Shown: piece after piece, positions 11,601 through 20,130 of the stretch
How the letters are laid out: every line of letters begins with the position of its first letter
Position numbering within the stretch: position 1 is the first letter of the stretch
Assembly (NCBI GenBank): GCA_940671915.1
Contig: CALNVZ010002974.1
Location: forward strand, 40,213,198-40,277,197
Reading direction: 5' to 3'
Source: Paracentrotus lividus
Lineage: Eukaryota > Echinodermata > Echinoidea > Camarodonta > Echinidae
Length of the DNA: 64,000 nt
Position numbers and translations under genes: made by a program
Notes under the pieces: generated by a model
Told to the model about the DNA's origin: nothing
The model's database searches: none
What the model saw: only the letters and a program-made list of their open reading frames with translations

Positions 11601-12576
11601 TGCCATGAAGGGTTAATATTAGATTGATATTAATTTCAGTCTCGCAGACGTCTTTGAGACGTCTGAGTTTCCATGAGTCACGGGAAACTCTTACATATTC
11701 ATATTTTTAATATATATTTTGGTGTCTTGGAGACCTCTCTGCAACGTCTCTATACGACCTCTCTGATATATCTCCTCAGGTAAGGTACCAATTCCAATTA
11801 AAGTGCGTCAGTGTCCATCTCTGAAGTGTAAGCATCGGTGGGGCTGTTCTTTTTAAATATAAAATATATCCTTTTTCCCTCGTTTCATCCGACTCAGGAT
11901 ACTATTCGATCCGGATGCGACTAGATGGGTCGTGGTTCATTCAAGCAATCTCAGAAATCTTCCTTGGACATGCACACCTCGATGAGCTGAACGAACTTAT
12001 GAGGAAGGTGAGACGGACTGAATACGTAATAATGGATTGCCCTATGGCTTCATTTTCACTTCGTAGGGTTTATTAATTTTAATGAGTCCCTGGCGATATA
12101 AAAATAGTAACATTCTATTTGAATAAACCACCTATCGACATGTGTTATTTGTCCGAAGAACTAGAGTTAATGCTATAACTTATGTTTATCATTGTTTATT
12201 GCTTCGTTTCGAACAACTGTACTTTAATTTTTTACGAAATTACATCCTGGCGCGGTGATGATCGCCAAACTATTTTAGTTTCCCATTTGTGTTTTATTTT
12301 TGTTTTTGTTTTTGTTTTTTTTTTCTGTTTGTTTTTGTTTTTTTGTCGCCCCGTTGTCGTTTTTAGCTCACCAGTTTGAATGTGTGTCCCATTCATCCTT
12401 TCTGTTTGGTTTGACAGGTCACGTGCCTGGTGACTGAGAGGTACCGGTCACAATACTCGGACAAGGTGACAAAGCGTAAATTCGAGGTGCGTCAGACTCC
12501 TGCGTACGAGAGTCAAGGGATGCGGAGACGATTCTTCTTTCTGCCCAAGTATCCTCGAAGTGTTGGTATGGCATGA
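5093..12576 (+). CDS. caspase (peptidase C14), eight exons found, 5' end missing
   Basis: Predicted Asp-specific cysteine protease of the caspase family. Exons with matching phases and GT/AG borders: 5093-5399, 5948-6163, 6773-6885, 7381-7563, 7961-8201, 11035-11325, 11898-12007, 12418-12576. They join to 539 residues plus stop (TGA 12574-12576). The catalytic His lies in FMSHG (about residue 303), followed by SGTD; the catalytic Cys lies in IQACRG (about 351). The p10 part has GYYSIR, keeping the S1-pocket Arg, and GSWFIQA. The first ~170 residues contain no CARD or DED that I recognise: an alpha/beta-looking segment, then a Pro-rich stretch (about 110-170). The linker between QACRG and p10 is long and acidic, with two copies of the motif PFE(M/L)D(Y/F)VP. 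The start is upstream and unidentified, because exon 5093 begins at a strong acceptor in phase 0. Family assignment is firm; subtype (initiator, executioner, inflammatory) is not. Confidence 0.92.
6922..7112. repeat. GAGACGTCTC-type inverted-repeat element, copy 2
   Basis: Starts GGTATCTCACTTCGCTGAG and ends with the near-complement AAGTGAGATATACCACC, in caspase intron 3. Inside are repeated GAGATGTC/GACGTCTTC motifs. Same family as 2075-3998 and 11589-11792. Confidence 0.65.
8311..8642. mobile_element. mariner-like MITE, complete copy
   Basis: TIRs begin CACTGTAAAA and the element is flanked by TA on both sides (8309-8310, 8643-8644). The inner TIR includes GTCAGCAGAGTCGCCAT and its complement ATGGCGACTCTGCTGAC, so the arms extend past 100 bp. 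TA duplication and CACTG ends fit Tc1/mariner. It lies in caspase intron 5 and has no coding capacity. Confidence 0.8.
9077..9152 (+). repeat. tRNA-like segment at the inner end of the left foldback arm
   Basis: Contains GCGCAGTCAGCAGCG (A-box-like) and, about 40 nt on, GAGTTCAAATCC (B-box-like), followed by a CTT-repeat tail. The arrangement resembles an RNA polymerase III promoter as in tRNAs and tRNA-derived SINEs. No full cloverleaf with a paired acceptor stem was built, so it is not called a functional tRNA. Confidence 0.4.
9957..10026 (-). repeat. tRNA-like segment at the inner end of the right foldback arm
   Basis: On the minus strand it reads GGCAGCGCAGTCAGTAGCG and then GAGTTCAATTCC, matching the A and B boxes of the left-arm copy at 9077-9152. 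The inverted pair shows the tRNA-like module belongs to the foldback arms. Confidence 0.4.
10245..10302. repeat. CA-rich microsatellite
   Basis: An interrupted run of CA/ACAC units in the right arm of the Mutator-like foldback element. It is absent at the matching position of the left arm, so it probably expanded after the element formed. Confidence 0.85.
11589..11792. repeat. GAGACGTCTC-type inverted-repeat element, copy 3
   Basis: Starts AGTATCTCACCTGCCATGAAG and carries CTCGCAGACGTCTTTGAGAC inside. The right end CTCAGGTAAGGTACCA is a degenerate complement of the left. It lies in caspase intron 6 and is the most diverged of the three copies. Confidence 0.5.
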
Positions 12577-12624
12577 GACAGTGTCATCTTATGATACACA
12601 ATGAGAACATAGACTCTGCTACTG

Positions 12625-12747
12625 ACTTCGGACGAGGTGACCAAGCGTCAATTCGAAATGCGTCAAATGCCAGCCTAAGAGAGTCAAGAGATGCGCAGAC
12701 GATTCTTCTTTCTACTCAAGTATCCTAGAACTGTTGGTGTAGCATAA
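12625..12747 (+). pseudogene. duplicated terminal caspase exon, copy 2
   Basis: Aligns codon by codon with the true last exon (12418-12576) from TSD.VTKR to the stop. It keeps MRRRFFF and KYPR.VG, but a TAC-to-TAA change gives an internal stop (12676-12678 region). The sequence 3' of the stop also resembles that after the true exon, so the whole ~170-bp unit was duplicated in tandem. Its substitutions, mostly without indels, indicate an older event than the assembly-type duplications elsewhere in the window. Confidence 0.8.
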
Positions 12748-12759
12748 GACAATGTCATA

Positions 12760-13691
12760 CAGTGTGTCCCACAGAAAATGCTAATCGCACTTTAGATGGG
12801 TATATCTCTACACCCGTAAACTACGATCCATTTTCTGCAACCGGATGAAATTTTATGTGATGTGGTCCGATAATCACAAAGATAAGAGCATTTTTCATCA
12901 CACATCAGGAAACCTCTCCATCCAAGTTTTTTTATTAAGTAGTACCGGGTATATCAAATAAACGAAACCCAAGTTTGATCATTATTAATTTGAAAAATAT
13001 TTCAGTAGTGATTATGAAATTTATATCACTGTAAAGTTCAATCCATTACCATTCTAATGATATGTCTCTCAGCTCACCAATATCCAGCATCGCTGAACCC
13101 CATTGTTCTGAAAATTTTTTGAGAACTTGTGAGTGTTTACTTTCATATTTAAAACAATGGGGTTTAGTGATACTTGATATTGGTGAGCTGAGAGGGGTAT
13201 CATTGAAATGGTAATGAGTTGCACTTTACAGTGATATAACAGCAGCCGGGGAGCGTTTTTGAAAGTGGATGGGCTGAGCCGAAAGTGGGGGGGGGGGCTG
13301 AACAGGCTAAGAATCACAAATGTATGGTCATTTTTTCGTTTTTGTACACGTTGGCTGAAAAAAAGAGGGGGGGGGGTCTGCAGCCCACAGCCCCCCCCCC
13401 CCGGTTCCGTGGCCCCTGTATAAATTTTTATAATTACTACTGAAGTATTTTTTTTTTAATTCGACACATCGGGTACTAATCAATACAAACTTGGATGGAG
13501 AGGTTTCCTGATTTGTAATGAAAAAATGCTCATAATTCTTGGACCATTTCACATAAAATATCATCCAGTTGTAGAAAACGAAATGTAGTTTACGGGTGTA
13601 AAGAAATAAACAATATAATTTTGTAATTTCAATATTATACCTAAAAGTATTATATCTCAAGTGTCATTAGCATATTTTGTGGGACACACGG
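12760..13691. mobile_element. mariner-like foldback element between caspase exon copies
   Basis: TIRs CAGTGTGTCCCAC (left) and CCGTGTGTCCCAC (right, inverted), with TA at 12758-12759 and 13692-13693. The two halves are inverted copies of each other through most of the length, including the GGTGAGCTGAG/CTCAGCTCACC segments. No ORF for a transposase. It split the second tandem unit of the duplicated caspase exon. Confidence 0.78.
13240..13418. mobile_element. short CAGGGGCC-type element with 5-bp TSD, copy 1
   Basis: Inserted in the right half of the foldback 12760-13691. The duplication TATAA lies at 13235-13239 and 13419-13423. The left half of the foldback supplies the uninterrupted site. 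The right end reads CCGTGGCCCCTG; the left end is more decayed. The body is G-run and C-run rich. A second copy with its own 5-bp TSD is at 45492-45662. Confidence 0.7.
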
Positions 13692-13734
13692 TATTATAAG
13701 TGTTTAATGAACAATGAGTAAATTGCTTTGCTAC

Positions 13735-13850
13735 TGACTTGGACAAAGTCAAGCGTCAATTTTTATATAAATGCGTCAAACTACTGCCTACGAGAGTCAA
13801 GAGATGCGGAGACAGTTCTTCTTTCTTTCCATGTATATATCCCTCAAGCC
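13735..13850 (+). pseudogene. duplicated terminal caspase exon, copy 3
   Basis: Recognisable by CTACTGACTTGGACAAAGTC, the GCGTCAA motif and TACGAGAGTCAAGAGATGCG, followed by AGTTCTTCTTTCTTTCC. Insertions break the frame, so it is a relic of the last exon of the gene at 5093-12576. Confidence 0.7.
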
Positions 13851-13944
13851 AAGGGGTGTAGCGGTAGTAAAACAACATTACTTTACTTAACTGTTAATTT
13901 AAGTGTTGGTTAATAAAAATTATAATCGCTTGCTGTGCTGACTC

Positions 13945-14015
13945 TCGAGAGTCAAGGGATGTGGACATAGTTCTTCTGATCGTTGGACATAAATATCCCT
14001 CGAGTAATGACGGAG
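13945..14015 (+). pseudogene. duplicated terminal caspase exon, copy 4 (remnant)
   Basis: Retains only the middle of the exon: CGAGAGTCAAGGGATG, GTTCTTCT and AAATATCCCTCGAG, in the same order and spacing as copy 3. It is the most decayed of the series. Confidence 0.5.
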
Positions 14016-14506
14016 GATATTATACAAATATACCATGTCTGACAGACTCTAGTTGAAATTATTGATTCCAAGATGGTAGGAAAAGTCCATTCGAGTTTGG
14101 TCAGATTTTTGTTATTCCACCGCATCCTAAAACTGATGGTGCATTATATATTACAGGGTATTCCATATTATAAGCATGTCAAGTTGTCTATTATAGCTAC
14201 ATCAGCTACATTCATTTTATCATGAGCTCTGAGTAGTTCTATTCTTTCGGGTTTTGTTGTAGGAAATAATTCCTTTTTAAACGCTGAATTTACATCTAGG
14301 TTTTTTCTCTTATCTTTCATTAATTTCGTCACAAAATTTAATGTTGGATAATTGCAGTCTTCACTTGCTATTGCTTAGTATCGAACTTTGGTTGAATAGT
14401 TCGTTTACTTTCATCATGGACTTATAAAAAGAAGTCCATGCTTTCATGTATAGGCCCGATTGTTATTTTTTGTATTATGACTCGTTTGCCGCTGAGCGTC
14501 TTTATA
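14016..14506. other. no gene recognised
   Basis: AT-rich sequence. A short hairpin, ATGGACTT...AAGTCCAT, lies near 14416-14440. Confidence 0.4.
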
Positions 14507-15506
14507 CACTGTTCGTCATAAAGGTGGAATATTTTTTTTCTGGCTCAAGCGACATTATGCTGCTCCGTTATTAATTTCTTGAATGTGTTTGTCACCGCTT
14601 TCACTTTCTGGGATCCTGGGTTTATTTTGGACGTTCCCTCAAACCTTCCCGGGGATTTTTCTTCAATAAAGTTTGTCAGCCCCAGAAGATGGCCATTTTC
14701 GTCATTTTTTCTTATTTTGGGGGCCCCTTTTTGTTCACACGACCCACCAAGGCCCCCTCAGTCTTACCCCAAGGAAACACGTCTGAGGTGGAGATTTGTT
14801 ATTGTTCATTAAATTAAATCTAGATTTATGGTTACAGAGTCGACTCTTTTGTCTAGGGGAGGGGTCAAAATTTATTTTGATTGGGGTTCAACATTCATTT
14901 TATTCATTTTTACACCATGGAAATTTCTATCTTCCCTAAATTGTATTGTAAAATCTCAACCAAACATAAATCAAAATTAAATTTTATCAATAATGACTAT
15001 TTATAGCCTTGTCATCAAGGCTAAACAAAATTTAAGGGGAAAATTGTGATATTTAAGGGTTAAAGGTGGTTTTTCATTTCTTTTGTTTTCAGCATAAAGA
15101 TGGAATAAAATATTCCGAATTTTCACCAATCTTGTTTTTTACTTCAACCCCTCCCCTAGACAAGAGACCTTAGCCTGTCCCCAGAAATATAGATTTAACT
15201 TAAAGAAATATATGAAACAGTACACCTCAGTCGCGTTTCCTGGGGGTAGGACTGAGGGGGGCTTGATGGGCCGGGAAAACAAAAAGGGGCCCCAAAATGA
15301 GAAAAAAATGACAAAAATGGGCATCACGGGGGTTGACAAAACTTTTTTGGAAAAAAGGTCCACGTGAAGGGTTGGGAGAATGTCCAAGATATTGCCAGGG
15401 TCCCAAAAAGTAAAAGCAGGGACAAACATATTCAAGAAATTAAAGTCAGAGCAAAATCATGTCGCTATAGCGGCAGAAAAATATTCCACCTTTATGACGG
15501 ACAGTG
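14507..15506. mobile_element. mariner-like foldback element, 1.0 kb
   Basis: TIRs CACTGTTCGTCATAAAGGTG and its inverted form with one change (C for T at the eighth base), flanked by TA (14505-14506, 15507-15508). The arms are at least 300 bp (14507-14830 and 15190-15506). The centre is AT-rich and no transposase ORF is visible. Short ORFs on both arms (14579-14812 +, 15139-15435 -) are the same arm sequence read twice. Confidence 0.8.
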
Positions 15507-16301
15507 TAGTTGTGGGGGGGGGGGGTAGGGTAGCACGAAATAAATCATGATCTGACAGTCATTTTCGCCATTTTCTCCGCCCAAACGCTGTAGTTGATAC
15601 TTTAACGACCTTCTTTTATGATCCTGCTTACACCACGCTAGAGACTCGCCCGCGGGCGAGTCTGACCTTGGGTTTCGTAACGTCAATCAGGATTGGGTTG
15701 GGGTATGGGTTTCGGTTGCGTGCGCTCCTCCTGCTGATTAGACCAAGGTCAGATTCTGTCCTTATATGAGGTCACACTATATCCTTATTGAGGTCAGATT
15801 CTGTCCTTACATGAGGTCAGACTAGTCTTTATATGTACCATCGATATGTTTTTGTGTCTGATGTAAAAAGTTTGGGGGCTGCAACCCCCACCCCTTCCCC
15901 ATCATTACGCTATTATTTGTAACACTTAATTGCAATTCCAGTGACAATCGGATTGCATTGTACGTGTTTTGGGAAAGTGGTATTATGCTACATTAAAACA
16001 AAAGTATACTCAGATCTCTTGCATTCCTTTGAAATGGAGATTCATATACATATTATTACGTTTCAAAATTCTGTATATTTCAAAACACCTAGCACAAAAT
16101 AAAATAAATAAATAATAAAAAAAAAAATGCTTATTTTCTTTACTCTTTTCGTTGTGGAAAGTAAACTACAGATCGAGTCAGAAAAAAGGTCCTATCAAAG
16201 TCCTACGTAAGTTGTCTTATGGAAAGTATGAAATCATGGGTTTAGTGATTTGTCTTGTTCGAGTCATCATCCCAGATTATGTTGGTACCCTTTTCATTTA
16301 G
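15507..16301. other. no gene; perfect 20-bp palindrome and short tandem
   Basis: A perfect palindrome GACTCGCCCGCGGGCGAGTC lies at 15643-15662. From 15740 to 15835 the phrase GAGGTCAGATTCTGTCCTTA recurs about three times in imperfect form. The segment ends in a pyrimidine-rich stretch and AG at 16300-16301. Confidence 0.6.
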
Positions 16302-16484
16302 ATCTCTGCATGCATGTGTGAAGATTGTCTGTTATTCAATCATGCGTGCAAAGATCAAACTGATAAAGGTACATGTTCCAACAAATGCTGGGAGGATGAA
16401 TCTGTGAAGACATATCATGAAACCCATGATTCAATGTTCATACTACAATCAAGACAACTTCAAAATGACTGGATTGCTGACTAA
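16302..16484 (+). CDS. possible terminal exon of an unknown Cys-rich protein
   Basis: After an acceptor-like TTTTCATTTAG, a 60-codon open frame runs to a TAA at 16482-16484. It has a clustered Cys pattern, C-x-C-x2-C, then C at spacing 7, then C-x3-C, followed by an acidic and hydrophilic tail. I do not recognise the family. No matching upstream exon was found in this window; the interval back to the caspase copies is mostly transposon. It may be a transposon-derived fragment or chance. Confidence 0.22.
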   Translation: MSACMCEDCLLFNHACKDQTDKGTCSNKCWEDESVKTYHETHDSMFILQSRQLQNDWIAD

Positions 16485-17790
16485 CCTGTAGTATCACTGG
16501 GATATATGTATAAAAAATGTAATTGTTTTTACTCAGATTTTACTTATAAATCTACTTTTGAATTCAATCACGTTCAATACTCATTAATTGTGTTTCCAAA
16601 TGATCATTACTTTGTTTATCCACAAGTAATCTATTTTTACTGTTCATACATAAATACACACCCGTATCTGTACCTGTCCCTTTGTTACTCCTATTAAAAA
16701 AACTTGTCTCTGATATCAGCACACTTTAATATTTCTATCAATATCTTCCTCCCCCATCCCCCTCCTCCTCCAAAAAATAATCTCATTACACAGGTAAATT
16801 ATATTAAAACAATGCATTTATTATATTCATATATTTACAATCCACGATAACGGGATATACATATAAATATCACATTAACAACATTTGCACATGTTCCAGA
16901 ACCAAAATTATATAGAGGACCCCAATGACAATTTTTGTTTGCCCTCTATAAACCTATCTGGAATTAAGCTCACATAATGCACGGTTATACACATCCATTG
17001 CCAACCCATGCTCCCTAATGCAATTTGGAATATTTTCTTTAGTCATAAATTGATCCCTTTGTGCATTTTTAAATTGATCAATGGATGACATTGGGTCGGA
17101 GGAGAATCCCAGCTCAGAGGCGTAGGAAAGCTCTGCGGAAAGAAAGGATGGGGGGGGGGGGGCAAGCAATTGTGTGTTAACAATGGCTTGTCCCTCCAAT
17201 GTTTTGTTTATTCAGACCCTTTCGACGCCTCTGTCCTAGCTCACTATAGAAGAAATTGGACTTCGGGAAATCAACCGTTTGAAGATTTTTCTTATATTAC
17301 AAAAACTGAATTCTAGTGGAAATTAACTCTGTCCCTTTAGATTTAGTAAAAGTTTGTGTGATGTTTTGTAAATCAAAGTCTATAACTCTTCAAAATCAAG
17401 ATCAAACAAAAATATGGGAGGAAAAGGATACAAACTCCCATTGACTTCAGTCAAGTGCCATAACAAGAACCAGCAAAATATAGAAATTTTTTATTGACTG
17501 GTTGATTGACAAAGTTTACCTGTACATGTATCTCTAAAAAATTGTTGGCAAATGATTCTTGCATAAGCAATATCAATTATAAAAATTCTTAGACTCTCGA
17601 GGAAGAAATGGGTTGTAAAACAACACTGAAGAGGTTGTAAGAGCCCTTGCATATGAATTGTACATTTTAGCCCGCCCTCTACTTTTATCGCTACTTTCTT
17701 TCATGATGCCTTCCGGAAATCAAAACACAGAATAACACAGAGATTAATTAGTGGAATGAATGGCAGAAAATAAGATGTTTTCAACTAAAC
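16485..17790. other. no gene recognised
   Basis: AT-rich. A minus-strand open frame at 16954-17199 (81 codons) starts near a G/C run and has no domain I can name; it could be a fragment of a mobile-element protein. Confidence 0.4.
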
Positions 17791-17794
17791 AATA

Positions 17795-18720
17795 ATAAAA
17801 CAAGGTGGTTCGCAAACCACAAGTCTTGCCTGATTTTGCTATCAATAAAACATGCAACAAGATATGACCTCTTTACCCCTAGATGACCTCTGACCTCATC
17901 ATTCTCATCAACACACAAGTGGTATTAAACAAGGATAATTTGTACCGGGGGTGAACAAAACTGCTATTAAAAATTAGTGAAAGTTACACAAAAAGTTTAA
18001 GAAAAGTTTACCTAAAGTTGACCTTTTGACCTTATGATCCTCATCAACACATAAGTGGTATTAATCAAAGATAATCTATACCAGGGGTGAACAAAACTGA
18101 TGCTATAAAAAATGAGTGAAATTTAAACAAAAAGTTTAAGAAAAGTTAACCTTTCAGTTGACCTTTTGACCCCTATATAACCTTTGATCTCAACATCCTC
18201 ATCAGCACACATGTGGTATTACCCAAGAATCTTTTGTACCAAGTGTGAATACAAATGTTGGAGAAATAAAGATAACAAAAAGTTTAAGAAAAGTAGACCT
18301 TTAAATTGACCTTTTGACCCCTATATGACCCTTGATCTCATTATCCTCAACAACGCACATGTGGTATTACCCAAGAAGCATTTGTACCACGTGTGAACGC
18401 AATTGACGTAGAAATAAACAAATAAGAGGAAGTTAAAACAAAACTTAAACATTTTTGTAACAGTGTAACAGATGGCCTCATATCATTTGACCTTTTGACC
18501 TCTAGATGACCTTTGACCCCATCATCCTTATAAACACATATTTGGTATTACCCAAGTATCATTTGTACCGAGTGTGAACTCAAATGATGCAGAAATGAGG
18601 AAATGAGAGCAAGTTAAATAAAAACTAAAAACTAAAAAAAAAAACATTTTCGTAACAGACCAACAGGAAAAGTGATCACTAGGTCTCTGCCGAACTTCGT
18701 TCAAGTGAGACAAAAAAGGA
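17795..18720. repeat. dispersed element with five ~150-bp tandem units
   Basis: Units begin with TTGACCTTTTGACC-like sequence at about 17865, 18018, 18158, 18306 and 18487. Each continues with a CATCCTCAT..CAACACA phrase, GTGGTATTA and TTTGTACC..GTGTGAA. Unit spacing is 140-181 bp. The 3' flank AGTGATCACTAGGTCTCTGC ends the element. TGACCTTTGACC-like sequences read as direct repeats of the nuclear-receptor half-site on the other strand, but no regulatory role is shown. Confidence 0.8.
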
Positions 18721-19811
18721 GAAATTTTCATAAGACAGTGTGCTCACGCATTCAATTAAAATTTCTCATATCATTTCAACTGAAGGTGACGCTTTTCATT
18801 TCATAATTATTCCAAGATCTATGAATAGGCTTTGCATTTTCACTATTAACCCAAGGGAGAAACCAAGCAAATTGTATACTGCTTGTAGGGTACACATACA
18901 ATCAAATTACTGGTTCTTAAATGAGAAATGAATGAGCCAACATTCAGAATTACAATAAATTACTATAGAATATTAAATGACTCTTTGTGAAGTATGCAAG
19001 TAAAAAGTAACCAATTAGGATACTTTGTGTTGTATGATAACACCAGTCACTAGCGTAGAGCATCCCCCCACTAACAAAAGAAAGTGCGTCCCACTCTACC
19101 GATGATGAATAGTCCACCCCCCCCCCCTCACTAACAAAAGAAATTAATGCCTGTCTATGCCTTTGACACCAGTCATACATGTAGGATACAAATAAAAATC
19201 ATAGCCAATTGTCACTTAACATTTTCACTGCCAATTTTCATTAAAAAATTGTCTGTTTGGGTGTTTAAAACACATCATCCTCCTCGATTTATTGAACATT
19301 TTCTGGAACATTGATTCTTCAAAATGTGATTCATGATGATAAATTGGCGATTTCTTCTTCCTGCAAATATGAGATTACATGCATGCAACTACATGTTATG
19401 GGACCTACTGTTTTAGTTTTCCCTTTAAGAGACCTGGGGATGTATCACCAAGTCATCCTTAAGCTAGACATTACTTTACGAACAACTGGTATCGGTTCTT
19501 GTGATAAATGATAGAGAATGTGATTAGAACAGCACCCCAAAACATGTTTCAGTCGTTTGTAAAGTCATTTGTAACTTAATGAACAAAGGGTTACATCAAT
19601 TGCAAATCAATAGTAATGATCCATTTCAAAATTTTAACAACCTCTTAATTTGTTTAGAGTGAGTCTTTAATGCAAGAAGTCTATGCAACAAGAATCCTGA
19701 TTGGTTGCAGCTGATTTGCAATTACACGCTCCTATGTAAGCAACTAAGGGGACCTACTGCTTCAGGTTTTCTCTAAGAGAATTCAATATCTTACCAAAGG
19801 GCACTAGCGCA
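18721..19811. other. no gene recognised
   Basis: Intergenic AT-rich sequence. The phrases CCCCCCACTAACAAAAGAAA and CCCCCTCACTAACAAAAGAA occur as an imperfect tandem at about 19063-19143. Elsewhere it holds related short phrases (GTTATGGGACCTACTGTTTTAG and AGGGGACCTACTGCTTCAGG) suggesting an old duplication. Confidence 0.4.
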
Positions 19812-19884
19812 TTGTCTTTGTTTCAAACACAGGACCTCCTGGTATCAAGACCAATGTTCTACCACTAGGCCATCAAACACACTA
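19812..19884 (-). repeat. tRNA-like (SINE or tRNA relic) element
   Basis: On the minus strand TGGCCTAGTGG (19864-19874) is a good A box and GTGTTTGAAAC (19820-19830) a B-box-like sequence, 33 nt apart. This is the usual spacing of a tRNA gene or tRNA-derived SINE. The flank repeats ACTAGGCCATCAAACAC once more at 19879-19895. Pairing of a full acceptor stem is not evident. Confidence 0.45.
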
Positions 19885-20130
19885 GGCCATCAAACACACT
19901 TGGCCTAGTTCTCTTTATCTCATCTTTATCCTTATCCTTCCTGTTTCTGGCTTTTACATGTACATTAATATCTTTCCTTTCCATTCAAATCCTTGCTTAC
20001 CATGCTTTTGAACAATTCTTAATACTTTTCTCTTCCGTAATATGTCCATCATCTTTCCTTCTATCAATCATACCATTTTCAGTCCTACTTCCTCGTCCAT
20101 CCTTCAGTCCATCATGCTGTTCACGTTTCA

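Noticed and set aside
16954..17199. Minus-strand 81-codon ORF as a gene
   Set aside because: No recognisable family, begins near a G/C homopolymer, and no splice partner; kept only as a note.
17865..18500. CRISPR-like array
   Set aside because: Eukaryotic context, long diverged 150-bp units without short identical repeats and unique spacers.
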